From the NCBI GenBank assembly GCA_013399305.1, contig VXAI01000015.1:2393329-2457328 (forward strand): a DNA stretch of 64,000 nt, written 5' to 3'. The DNA is from Rostratula benghalensis (Eukaryota > Chordata > Aves > Charadriiformes > Rostratulidae). Shown here piece by piece: positions 24,501-35,782 of this stretch; within the stretch, counting starts at the first letter, position 1, and each line of letters opens with the position of its first letter. Under the pieces are notes generated by a model. That model had not been told where the DNA came from, did no database searches, and saw nothing but the letters and a program-made list of their open reading frames with translations. The position numbers and the translations under genes are program-made.

Positions 24501-26149
24501 CAATATTAATCCTTTTAAAAACTTCTGCCAACTTGAGGAGCACTGCTGTGAGCTGGAGCTGCAGCTTGTAAGAGACAGTATCAAAGCACTTGGTCATTGA
24601 ACATCAGAGGGAGGTTTGTCACTGTGGGTGTGATGAGTTAGGAGGACTCAGAATGGCAAGTGTGGCGTTGACCAGTTACCCACAGCGTCAGCTGTGTCCC
24701 CAGGCACATAGCTGGGTTTTCTCAGCCAGCAGCAATGTCAGGAAGAGAGTGTAGTGAATGGCATGGAGCAGAGCCGGGTCTGGTGTTTGGCATGGCTGCT
24801 GCTGCAGACCAAGTCCCAGGACAGGGCAGGCTCTCGTGGGCGCACCAGCAGCAGTGGAGAACTGAAGCTGGATGCGAAGTGAGGCAGAAATACATATTCC
24901 CCAGCACAACGCACGTACAAAGCTCTGTGAAGGACCTTCCCATCTGCTGTGCAGCTGGAAAGCATGGTGCTAGTTTTCTTGCCAAAAAGTGAGTGGGGCG
25001 TAGGAATAATATTCACAAGACCCAGATTTTGATAAAGGTGTTTTGATAAAAACACACAGGCAAACTGAAAAAAGTCTGTGGTGAATGTTGTGTTTGCTTT
25101 GGGTCTTTTAACTGCTGTGGTGGAAAGTGCAGGTAACCAGCACTCCATCAAAACCCAGCTGGTGCCATGGGTGAGGGCTGATGTGGCTCCAGGTCTCAAA
25201 CTGGTCCTGCTGCTGGCTCTGGGGTGACCCTGGGCAAACTGGTGTTGGGTTTTGATGTGTCAGGCTTCTGCCACAACTCTACTTCTGCACACATGCTTCA
25301 GGGTTTCTGTTCTAAATCTTTTAATGTGAATAAGTGAGAAGAAAATAGTTTAACAGAAATGTTTCTCAATTCAACACATGCATTTCTTTCCCTCGGTCTG
25401 AATCATAGAGGGAAAAAAATGTCAAAGCTTCAGCTACGAAGGATGTAAAGCTGGTATTATACCTTGTAAAACAAGAGTTGCAAACTAGAGCCATGCATAA
25501 TGCTGAGTGGGCAACTCTGCAGCTAAGGTGCAATAGATTATCTCGAACCTGAGTGTTGAGGACCATCAGTCATGTGGTTTCCAAGAAACTGAAGATTTAG
25601 ACTGAGAAATTATTTGCAGAGAAAACCTCTGTGACTACATCAGGGAAAAAAACGCATTTAAACTGAGATCCGTTAACTAATGCAGCCTGGGCAACACACT
25701 TCTGAAATACACCTCTTTTTTTTTTTTTGCTTTGTTTTCTAGGTAAATAGATCCGTGTGGTTTATCTAAATTCCTGTCCTGCCACCAAAGTCAATTTCTT
25801 TGAAGGATAATGAATGAGAAACAAGTTAAAACCAGGCTGTAAGTGGTTGTCTTACAAGATTCCCAGGGGTCTAGGGCCGTTTGCCATCTCTGCTTTCTCC
25901 TTGCAGAGGCAGGCTGCTCAGTACAGCAGAGCAGCAGAAAGAAAGGCTTTTTACCCCAACAATTAAATTGTATGACAAGACGTGGCACAAAGAAAAAAGC
26001 AACAGAAAAAAAGGAGTTTCCTTTGTTGCTTGTTTATTCTTGAAACACGCTCAGTGCACCTGACACGTTTCCTGGCTTCATTCTGGATCTAATGCAAGAA
26101 ATTGGCAGAGTCTTACCACTGTGGTTAATTTTAAATGCAACAAGATCAC
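18514..26149. other. Non-coding unique sequence
   Basis: No gene recognised. The longest openings are two 153-codon minus-strand frames (18668-19129 and 24738-25199), both overlapping plus-strand frames and without a domain. 23940-24250 is GC-rich with scattered CpGs. 20590-20890 is complex AT-rich sequence. An A10 run lies at 19368-19377 and a T13 run at 25716-25728. A perfect 9-bp inverted repeat at 21150-21170 is listed separately. Confidence 0.5.
21150..21170. repeat. Perfect 9-bp inverted repeat with 3-base loop
   Basis: AGTCTTCAG (21150-21158), loop AGA, then CTGAAGACT (21162-21170). The arms are fully complementary, but the stem is too short for a microRNA precursor. It could act as a dimeric protein-binding site or simply be chance. 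Confidence 0.9.
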
Positions 26150-27501
26150 GCTAGGGTACTTGACACATCTCTAAGAGCAACATCATGACACTGTTGACAC
26201 TGAATGTTCACTAATGGCATCCGCTGCCAAACTCAGATGTAAAATGAGTGGGATAACAACAGCAGCATTTAAAAAACTTCATTCAGGGGAGCATTTAAAA
26301 TTTTATCAGGTCTAACTGGCATGGTAGATTTGCAAATGTGGAGAATATCCAGTTTCCATTGCTTGCTCACAAGCTTCACTGTGCAAGCCAAGTACAGCTC
26401 CACCCCCTGCGGCAGGGAATCCCAGAGGTACAGCATCCCCGTGCACAGACAAACACGAAAACATCTGTCCTCATGGTGTTGCTGGACTAATTCAAGGACC
26501 GACCCAGCTCCTTGGCTTTAATCCTTCTAAGCTAAAGCTTAGTTAATGGGTTACTAATAGTCTTAAAGCAGTTGTTAATATCTTAGAATATATTGCTTTA
26601 TCTTTTAAGTCCATAAAATATAATATAAAAGCACAGAAAGAAAATAAAAATTCTATAAATAAATATAGTCAGGTTAATAATTAGCTAATGATCTATTTCT
26701 GAGGAGGTAAGCAGAAAATAATTACTCTTTTTTTTCTGTGCTATTGCTGTGAACTTTTCTCAATGTGGATGCAGTTATGTTGGTTTAAGTCTTCCCCACA
26801 AATACAGCTATAGTGTAAACATTTTATACAAACATAACTTAATTCACACTTCCACTAACACAAGCTACTTTCCTAAAAAGCCTTTCTATTTAAATATTTA
26901 TACAAAAAAATGGTAGGTTTTGAAACACGTACTTAGCTCTGACACTGTAAGACACTCATTTAAAGCAGCAGGGCTAGGTATGAGCAGGGCTCCTACTTTT
27001 GGAGATGGTGAGACATGAATCACAGAAAAAGATGGGTTGATTTTGGGGGGTTTTTTTTGGTACTGATATTTCAAATCCTATTCCTTCCCAGTATGGACTT
27101 GTGGTAGAAATAATTGACATGTTCTGCCTCCCGATGGGTTTCCAATATCTGTATATCAATGGCATTTGAAATTTAAACATTTGGAATGTTTAAATTTTTA
27201 TTCAGAGGAAGGTTATGTTTTTAAATTTTTTAAGTGGCTCTACTCACAGAGATAGGGTTTGCAGGACTCTAAGTATTGACGTGTGGCCAAAGGATAACAA
27301 TGGAGAGAGAAAATCTTTTATTCGCTTTGTACAACCGGCAGTGGAAACCCAGACTGGGGCTTTGCTGTACAACCTCAATTCAGTGGTGATGATAATAAGT
27401 TCCTCCAGTTGTTAAGTACAGCTAATAAAGTTGAAAAACACCTTTTGAAAAATGATTAGGTAGATAATAAAGTATGTCAACTTGAAAATATGCATTCTTC
27501 A

Positions 27502-27599
27502 TGTGATGACTGGAGATAGTTTATCACTTTGTGAGTGACACATCCATTTATAAATATTTATTCTCTCCAGTGGTACTGATAAATCTTTTGAGCCTATAA
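27502..27599 (+). repeat. Local duplicated element, copy A
   Basis: Begins TGTGATGACTGGAGATA, has a shared core ATTTATAAATATTTATT and ends with ACTGATAAAT then TGAGC. It matches copy B at 28155-28249 at roughly 80 percent by eye, in the same orientation, about 653 bp away. The family is not recognised. It may be a segmental micro-duplication or two members of an old unclassified repeat. Confidence 0.8.
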
Positions 27600-28154
27600 G
27601 CCCATTGATACATACACAGTAATATCATTTGTCTTTCCAATGCATTTTATTTATTATTGACTAATTGCCTGCCAGATTGTAAATATGATAGGGGTGGCAT
27701 TGTGCTTTGATTAACTGTATGTTAAAGTACCCGGAGGAATTTAGATCTAGCTCTGAGCAAAGACATCCAAGGCAATAAATTGTATATTTTGAAATCAGCT
27801 ATGCAGTATGGAGCTGCAGCGCTAGTTAAACAAGCTGAGCAGAGGCATTTTCTAGAGCAGTTTATTTTGATTAATGGGTTCCCAAAAGTCTCTTGCTGCT
27901 GTTTACAATGGATTTGCCGTAATATTTACAATAAACTGGGGTTAGTCAAGAGAGTTTTAATGTACTTCGCCAGGTTACTTGCACTTCACAAAATGAGGGC
28001 AAGAAGTACAGTGCAAAGTCAAACCAGTAAATGTTTTGTCCTTCTCTTTTTGGCACATGTGGCTTGTCTTCTTCTCCCTCCCCCTCCAACTTCCCTCTCA
28101 GACATTCTCTTAACCAAATGTTTAGAATCAGCTTAACACATCTTCAACTATCTT

Positions 28155-28249
28155 TGTGATGACTGGAGATAATTTATCACATTAGATCTGACACACCATT
28201 TATAAATATTTATTCTTGGCGGTGGCACTGATAAATGGGCTGAGCAATA
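28155..28249 (+). repeat. Local duplicated element, copy B
   Basis: Direct repeat of 27502-27599. The first 26 bases differ by one substitution and the ATTTATAAATATTTATT core is identical, while the flanks between blocks are diverged. A CR1 is inserted about 20 bp past its end, so any longer homology on that side may have been separated. Confidence 0.8.
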
Positions 28250-28268
28250 GGGCCAGTGGAAGAGGCTT

Positions 28269-28650
28269 CACAGAATCACAGACTGTCAGGGATTGGAAGG
28301 GACCTTGAAAGCTCATCCAGTCCAATCCCCCTGCAGGAGCAGGAACACCTAGAGCAGGTCACAAAGGAACGTGTCCAGGTGGGTTTTGAATGACTCCACA
28401 ACCTCTCTGGGCAGCTGGTTCCAGTGTTCTGTTACCCTCACTGTGAAGAAGGCTTTCCTCATATTTAAGTGGAACCTCCTATGTTCCAGCTTGCACCGAT
28501 TCCCCCTTGTCTTATCATTGGATGTCACTGCAAAGAGCCTGGCTCCATCCTCCTGACACTCACCCTTTACATATTTATAAACATTAATGAGGTCACCACT
28601 CAGTCTCCTCTTCTCCAAGCCCTTCACCTTGTCCTCCCTGAGCAAGCAGA
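28269..28650 (-). mobile_element. CR1 LINE, 5'-truncated, with end of ORF2
   Basis: The minus strand carries a CR1 3' portion. At its 3' terminus it reads CACAGAATCACAGA, then GGGATTGGAAGGGACCTTG on the plus strand. A 98-codon frame on the minus strand (28349-28645) reads as the C-terminal end of CR1 ORF2, which encodes the endonuclease/reverse transcriptase. It includes [35 protein letters not shown] and [20 protein letters not shown], and ends CDLL followed by a stop. The endonuclease and catalytic reverse-transcriptase parts are absent, so it cannot mobilise itself. The 5' boundary is uncertain by tens of bases. Open framing suggests a younger copy than the others here. Confidence 0.95.
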
Positions 28651-29124
28651 TCTGGCACTGGCATGTTCTTGAGCAGGCTGTGGATGCAATCAGGGTGGCT
28701 CTATCTCTTCATTAACTCCATCAAAATACTTTGAATTAGGACATGCAAGGCCTTGTTAATGAGCTGGTCTCAAACATCCCAGGCAACGAGAGTCAAATTT
28801 TTCCAGGGCTCAAAGGCTGTAGCAATGGGAGGTTTTCGGGCTGGGCAGCTCTTGACACCCACCACAAACACACACGCGCTGGCTTACATCTTTGTTTTCG
28901 TATCTTGAAACCAGAAAGGCCAAATGTTATGGTCCTGCCCAAATGACCCCTCTGTGGGAGCTGCTCACCTGAAATCCAGCAGAAGATGGGTGATGTGTTA
29001 ACCGAGGGCTGGCCCCTGCCCTGTGCCACTGCCACGCTCCCAGCCCTGCTGCCCGCTCCCGCTTTGCTCAGCACTGCACTGGTTTGTCAGGCTGTATTTA
29101 TGCACCATGTAATTTGACAGAAAT

Positions 29125-29180
29125 TCTGTTGTAATTAGCACCCGCTAATCACTGTGGGTAATGTTAGTTAGCTAATTGCA
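29125..29180. promoter_or_regulatory. Cluster of TAAT-core homeodomain-type motifs
   Basis: Within about 55 bp there are GTAATTAG, GCTAATC (a bicoid/OTX-type K50 core), GGTAATG and TTAGCTAATTG. Such spacing is common in vertebrate developmental enhancers but also arises by chance in AT-rich DNA. No direct evidence of activity. Confidence 0.25.
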
Positions 29181-29736
29181 CCTTGGGCATTAAAAAACAA
29201 AGCAAACCCAGACCCAGTGCATAATTTTCATTGAAATAGATGAAATGGCAAAATGTGTGTGTTCTCTGGAAGGATGTAGCCAGGGAGATGGTGACATGTG
29301 CTGTCGTCCCCTTTTGAGTCCTGCTTTGGGGACATTATGGACCTCCAGAGGTCTTGTAAATGGAACTTGTAGGGTGATTTGAGGGTGGCACTCTGTGAGA
29401 AGGCAGGAGGAGGTTGAGCTTTGCAGGACTGGTGCAAGGAAGAAATCCTCAGGATCAGAGAGCTCCAGGGGCACAAATGAAAGCAAGAGCCAGGGATAGA
29501 TGTTGCCAGATGGATGGGCTAAGTCAAGGAAAGGTTTCGTGTTTTCAGGTAGGAGAAATTATCTTGGTCAGATTTTTTTTTATTTGTAATCTTTTTTTTG
29601 ATCCAAACACTAATTTCTTTACACTTAAAGAAAAAGGTAGTGCCATTACCCAGAGCTGTTGCAACAGCCTTTCCTCCATGGACGCAGTATAATCTAGCTC
29701 TCTTTGATTTCCATTATACTTTCCAGTGGATCTGAG

Positions 29737-29810
29737 ATGTAATTAATTAATTGATTTTTGCTGCCAGTCTCCTAATTAACACTAAATAAAAATTCATGCC
29801 AGGGTTAATA
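29737..29810. promoter_or_regulatory. AATT-repeat and homeodomain-type motif cluster
   Basis: AATTAATTAATTGATT at 29741-29756 is followed within 20 bp by CCTAATTAAC and later GGTTAATAG. The first part can also be viewed as a short (TAAT)n simple repeat. A regulatory role is inference only. Confidence 0.22.
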
Positions 29811-32800
29811 GCTTGAAAGGTTGGAGGCAGGGGCTTCTGCTGCTCAGGTGCGTTGTCCGTTCTGCAGCGCATTTGGGTTATATTCCCTGTCATGCTTTTA
29901 ATTCCTAATCAATTGAAAGTTAATTTCATTCTTAACTGAAATGGAACCTAAAACGGGTTACTGATACACAACTAGGGTCTTTTTATGGCCTTTACAGGGC
30001 TGTGTTCACAGCACAGTTATAACACCACTGAGCAAACTGGGATGGCAAAGCAGGGACGTGATCCTGGTATAACACAGGCCCCCAAACCAGTGAGATTTAT
30101 ACTGGGGATAGGCCTTAACCTTGTGCTCTGGATACTCACTGTAAATGCTGTGCTTTTTGCTCTTTATTATACCAGACAATTACCATGTGGATATATTATT
30201 TAGTATTTGTATGATGTTTTGAGCATATGAAGTGCTGGGTAATATTATGTGTAGACTAGTGGAAGTTTACTAACAAAAGGTCAGGTTGTTGTTATCCATT
30301 ATCTCCTACTAGACAATGAAATGGCGACAGACCAGACAGAATTATTGAAAATATTGCTTTATTTGTTGGCGAAATTGTCTGAACAATCTCAATCCCTCAT
30401 GGGAGCAGGAATATTGAAATGCCTCCGAGATCTAGACTGAGCCTGGGAAAGGTGGCCAGCCCCCATACTGGTAATTAGGGCTCCTGGCTTTTGGTAAGGC
30501 ATTAAACCCTTGAAAGGGTCTCAGTAAAACTGATCCAAAAAAAATTCAAAACATTCTCTAGTTGTCTTAAAAAAATGAAAAAAAATAGGAAAGAGATTCT
30601 TTCTCTTTCTTACTGCTTCTTTCACTTCTATGTCCTGGTGACTACTTGGCTCAGCATCTTCTCTTCCCTGGCTGTATGTGGGAAAATCACTGAATTTCGT
30701 TTGAAAGTATATCAAGAAGAGATTGAGAATTAATGTCATAAGCAATGAAGTATAGCTCAGTTTGACAAAAATGAGATTTGATAAAGGACCCTGCAGAGCG
30801 GCTGTGTGACGCTGCCTCCAATATTTTCAATCAGCGATGAACTTAGTTTATGAGGTGGTGTTGAAGCAGTTCAAATATACAATCAAGGCAAATATCCTGT
30901 AATTCTAATTCTTGCCTGTTGTGTTTGGGCAAAGATATTGGGAACAGTCACTTTCAAAGGGGTTTTGCATTCTCCTGGTTGTTCTGACCTCCTGAAATGT
31001 GGAAGTGTGCATCTTCATAGAGGCTCCTCTATTGTCTGCTGCTTTGTGTTCTCACTTGCACTTCTGCGACCACGGCGTTAGCACCTGTGCTGCTGCTGGG
31101 ATGCACCTCAGAGGTCAAAATTGCCTGGGCTCAAAGGGGTAACATGGTGCTGAGCAATGGGGAAGTCGAGCTAAAATCCTTCTTCCTGGCTCTTCTCTTT
31201 ACTGTGTCTGGGTATTTGCAGGACTGAGCAGTCCGGAAAGAGAAAGGTGCAAAACACCTAATTGCATATAAATGAATAAACCACATTTTGTCCAGTCCAT
31301 CCCTCAGGTTTTAAAACATTATGGGGTTTTTTTTAAGCTTCAGAGTGGAGTGAGTCGAAAGGTGTTCGCAAGAGTGTCGTGTGCTCTATCTTAGTTGGGA
31401 TCACTATAGCTAAACCCCAAACAAAGATTTTATCTTTTTGTTTGTTTGAGTTTTTTTGGCATTCTTTGGTCCAATTGGAGCATCAGTTCCATGCTCTTAC
31501 TTTAATGATCTGCTGCTCGTTTTCTTCTCTGCTCAAACACCGTGCTCAGGATGCTGCCAGCCTTTAGCCTTGGCCGTACTAATACATAATGCAGATGATA
31601 AAAGCCAGTGTAACAGAAAAGAGGTCCCAGGGAGAATACAAACCATGACAAAATAAGAAGGAAGCAGATGGTTAGGTATTAAACTGCAGTAATAAAATAA
31701 CATCTGGCAGAATATCACACACACGCACTGATGCCCATCTGAAGAGTGCACTGATTTAAGTAATATGTTTCTCATTTTGGTGCAATTAACACCAAAATTT
31801 ACATAGCAAACAGTGGCAGAGCACACAGAAGCTTCTTTTGAAAAATACCATCCAAATATAAGTCTTTTCTACAAGGAGATTGGCCATAGCAGACACTGAT
31901 GGCTTTCTATACTGTGGTGTAAAGCAATTAATGAGTCATACCTTCCTGCTGGCCAGAGAACCCATTATTCTGTTTACATGAAGCCTGGCAGATGTACTTG
32001 TTTGCAGGGCTGGAAATTAAAAGATAAAAGGGGAATAGCATTTGACCAAATGAAACGTGGCTCCACCCCATGCCACAGAGAGAAGGATGCTCTACAGACT
32101 AGGTGGATCTCTCAAACCCCATGCAGGCAAATCTGACTGCCTCAGATCCTCTCCCAAATTTCCCCTTGTGTGAGCTAGGGAAAGAGAAACCTTGGGGCTG
32201 GGTTTTTCGAAGGAAGTTGGAGGGAAGGTGAAATCCCTGCCTGGTTTAACAAGCCACACAGCAGCACCAAATACCCTTCAGTCGATTAAGCTGTCTTTTT
32301 CACAAGCCCTGACTTGCCCACAAACCAAGCCTGGGGCCAGATGATCCTGATGAAAGAAAGTTTAGTTCTCGTTGCTGAGGAAGGGATGTGCTGGGGAGCT
32401 GCTGGCTGGCGGGGATGGAGCTGGGCTTTGGTGCAGGCATTGGCTGCTTCAAGCTGTGCTCTCCCCAGTCTGAGCCTTTGGCAGGGGATGGAGGTGCTCT
32501 GGGATGGAGCTTACACACCCCCTCCCCACCAGCTTTGATAACATCTCTGTGACCTAGTGCTTATGAAAGTTGTGATGGGGAGGGTGTAGGAGAGTTGTGT
32601 GAGGGGGGCCCAGCAGGACCCTCTTGCTGTGGACACCTACTCAGCAGGGCCACCTCTGGGGGAGAGCCCACAGCTGCCTGCTCACTGCACACTGCACTGG
32701 ATGGAAGGATTCGTGGTTCGGGGACGGAGAGCTACTTCATCTCTTGCGTGTTGGAAGCTGCTTCTGGTGTGCTTTGGGATTCTGCCTTTCTCCACAGTAG

Positions 32801-33104
32801 GACATGGTGCATTTAACACCCTGGATAGCTTCAGCAGAAGCACACATTCCCATCTTATGGACACAAACACCTGATAAAGTAGGCAATGGTTCAGTCATAA
32901 AGACAAAAGTAATAGCAGGTGGCAGATATGAGATTGCCCATGTGATGTTCTGTCTAAAACAAAAGATGGCCTGCACTCTGCCCCAGCAAAGCCAGCACCA
33001 GATTTCCAGCTGCTGAGGGCAAGACTCCACAGAGCCAGGCATGTGTTTCAGCGTAAATGTCATCTCCGGTTGGAAACTTCCAGTCTAACATGGAATAAAA
33101 GCAA

Positions 33105-33120
33105 TTTTTTTTTTTTTTTT
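33105..33120 (+). repeat. Poly-T run (T16)
   Basis: Uninterrupted run of 16 T followed by AATCTCC. No retroposon body recognised next to it. Confidence 0.95.
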
Positions 33121-35631
33121 AATCTCCATGGCAAATAGAGGTTTTGATTATGAAAAGAAGCATGGGAAGAGCTCTGCCTCCATATACCTGCTTGTCCCGA
33201 GGAGTGCAGTGGGCATCTGTCCTCTGCTCTGACACGGTAAGAGGGAAAGAGCACAAAACCTCCCTGGGATGGGGAAAGGCTCTGCCATCTATCCAGAAAG
33301 GTCTGGCTGCTGGAAAATCACCTGCAATGAATTTTCCTCAGAGTAATTGGCCTTTGTGCTGTGGTCCCAACAAGCCACAGGCGGCAGCTGTTTTGCCCGC
33401 CTTTGGCAGAGTGGCCAGGCTGGCCAAGCAGCATGCAGGATTCTAGGGAAGGGAAAGTGTGTTTCTTTCTGTTTTGTTGCATTCAGTGAAAGGCCTGATC
33501 TTGCTTCTTTTGAAAATGGTGACAATAGGTCCCATTGATTTCCTTAGAAGAAAGGAGTTGGAACATATCTAAAGTTCTTCTTTCAACAAAATGGAATAAA
33601 AGTATGCTTTCAACGCACCTTTATTCTGTTTCCTTTTGCTTTTTGTACAGGGTTTATCTGCTGGAAGTCTGTGTATCCCCATGCACGGGCAGATCCAGAT
33701 TTTGACATGAGCCCCTGAATGGTGTCATATTTTAAGTGAGAATGTAATGATTTACTTCGATCAAGCACGGCGTTTAGGTCATGTGCTATTTACTTTCTTA
33801 TGATTATCCTTACAAGAAGGAATAATGAGGATGCTTTTCTGGTGTATGTTTTTCTTAGAGCACTACCAGATCTAGGACACTGACAGATGGAGCTGAGGGG
33901 TGTCTGAAAGCTATAAGGATATTTAGGGTTGAAAGGGTTATTTGTATTAACAGAAATGTGCACTACCACAGCATCTCTGAGGAATAATAACAGGCAGAAT
34001 TTTGAAGTTTTAGGGACTGTGATGCAAACAACAATCTTTTTGCAGTAGTTAATTGTCTTGAAATCTGATTTCCAAAGGTAGCAGCCTTAATTTGGTTTGT
34101 TCTTTGCTGGAGATCCCCTGGGAGTGTGAGCTTCAGTCTCTAATAAATCTGGAGAGAAACATGCTCTGTGGGCTGAGTCTCAGGCCCACTGGGAATCTCT
34201 CTCCTCTCAGTGGGCTTTGGATGGATCCTTTGACTCTAAAATTGATATTATTAGAATAGCCCTTATTCTGATTTCTAAGGAAATACTGTATTTAAGGCAG
34301 TGCTGCTGACAAAACCAAGGAACGAATGCCTGCTCTGCAATCCACTTGCTCCTGCCCTGGGACCACCTCTTCCCTGTGCCAAACTGCAGTCCTACAGGGA
34401 CACAGCACCTTTGATCTGCGTGAACCAATGTTCCCAGTTCAGGCTATCGTGGTCCCCTCTGTTCCCAAACACATGTGGCTGCATGAGCACAAGCCTCTGA
34501 GAACGAGCCAATGTCCTTCCCGGAATAGCTCCCTCCAAATCCGTGTGCCTCTGACCCAGGGACTCCTGGAGTCAGCCAGCTCTTTTGGCTGCAAAATCTC
34601 ACACTGAGCACATATAACCTTTCCTTTTGCTGGATTTCTGCTGCGTTTAAACACTCCACTCTAGTGCAAAAAGAGACTCTGATTGGGGCTGAGGAGCAGG
34701 CCACGGGGTGAATGTGGAAATATTTGCAGAAGAAATTACCTGTTTCATCTAGTTTTACTTTGGTTTTGCATTTCTCTGGGTTACTTTCTGAAGATGGTTT
34801 AATTTCCTATGTGCTGCTTGTATTTTGCTTTTATTCCTTCTCTTCAGCCTCCCTCAATGATATCCCAGTGCCTGCCTTCTCAACAGTAATAATAATAATA
34901 GCTGCAATATATTTAATAGCTACCCACTGCCAGCCTCTCGCAGCCTTCTCCACAGATTCCCCAAGGTACCAGATGCATAATGCATTTCCCAGCTAGAAAT
35001 CAGACCTCGCTAGGATGTGCTCTCTTGAAAAAAACTCCTTCCTGGCAGGCTCCCCGGCTCTGTGGGAATCAGTGGTGTGTGCAGAGGCACCGGGAGAGGT
35101 GGTTTCCCTTCTCTTTGTGGTTGTGAAGCACAAGGTTTGGAGCTAAATCAGCTGTTTGCAGCCCAAAGCAGCACCAAAATTACCTGTTCTCTCCACAGAA
35201 GCACCGATGGGATGTTTCATCCTGTCCCCAGCCATCCAAGCTAGCGAGGACCAGAGGTGCAGAGATGGAGCTGGGTGACAGGAGGGAGATTTTGGTACGA
35301 GTAACAGGAAAATGCAGAAACTGGTGTAGCAAGAGCCTGAATGAAGAAAATCCACTACATCTTCCCATGGTGAACTCATCCTGACTAAGCTGGTGTGGCC
35401 AACTTGACCTTTCACAGGCCCTGATCTGACTGACGTCCCCCACTATCCAAAAAAAATTCCTGAATGTGAGGGCCATGGAGGGGTTACAGCTACCTTAAAT
35501 ATTAACCTCTTCAGAAAGAAGTAACTAATTTATTTATTTTTTTTGGGGGGGTTACATGCAAGCAAAGAATGATTTAAAGCAATTTACTCATGAATTTCTG
35601 CACCTTCTGGCATCCTTCAGAGGACAGGCTT

Positions 35632-35782
35632 GCTTTACAGAGGAGAAACTCATCAAATGACTTGCTGAAGGTTTAATAAAATAAAGGAATAGGAAAGGCC
35701 ATGGTAGAGCTGGGAAATGAACCCAGGAATGTTGACTTTGAACTACATGAAACCAGTTACACTACAGTAGCACACTCTGTAC
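35632..35782 (-). mobile_element. MIR-like tRNA-derived SINE remnant (reverse)
   Basis: Reads as the reverse complement of an amniote MIR: CTTTACAGAGGAGAAACTCA, then TGACTTGCTGAAGGTTTA, TAGAGCTGGGAAATGAACCCAG, then TTGACTTTGAACT and AGTTACACTACAGTAGCA. These correspond in order to the conserved core, the B-box-containing tRNA-related head and the element's 5' end. Divergence is high, as expected for an ancient family that stopped moving long before birds radiated. Confidence 0.7.

Larger units (their letters stand above)
26150..28268. other. AT-rich block, candidate conserved non-coding region
   Basis: Composition changes to strongly AT-rich, for example 26520-26720. The block is free of recognised retroposons up to 28268 and contains a diverged local duplication at 27502-27599 and 28155-28249. 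The sequence between the copies (27600-28154) is complex rather than repetitive. It contains an unrecognised 118-codon frame (27780-28136, plus) that I take as chance because of its length and lack of domain. A cis-regulatory interpretation is inference; alignment to other birds would test it. Confidence 0.35.
28651..35631. other. Non-coding unique sequence with homeodomain-motif clusters
   Basis: No gene recognised; openings reach about 108 codons. TAAT-core motifs cluster at 29131-29178 and 29741-29775. 30290-30470 is complex, repeat-free sequence that resembles conserved non-coding DNA. Low-complexity features are a T16 run at 33105-33120 and a short TAA array at about 34886-34900. A candidate conserved status for parts of this block was not tested. 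Confidence 0.45.

Noticed and set aside
25395..25420. GAATCATAGAG as a CR1 3' terminus
   Set aside because: The sequence after it does not follow the CR1 3' UTR in either orientation.
27780..28136. 118-codon + frame between the two duplicated elements
   Set aside because: Sits in a conserved-looking non-coding block; Cys/Leu-rich with a pyrimidine-driven Pro/Leu end. No homologue recognised.
34880..34990. (TAA)n followed by AGCTGCAATATATTTAATAGC, reminiscent of an L2/MIR 3' region
   Set aside because: Apart from the short triplet array the similarity is weak and cannot be extended.
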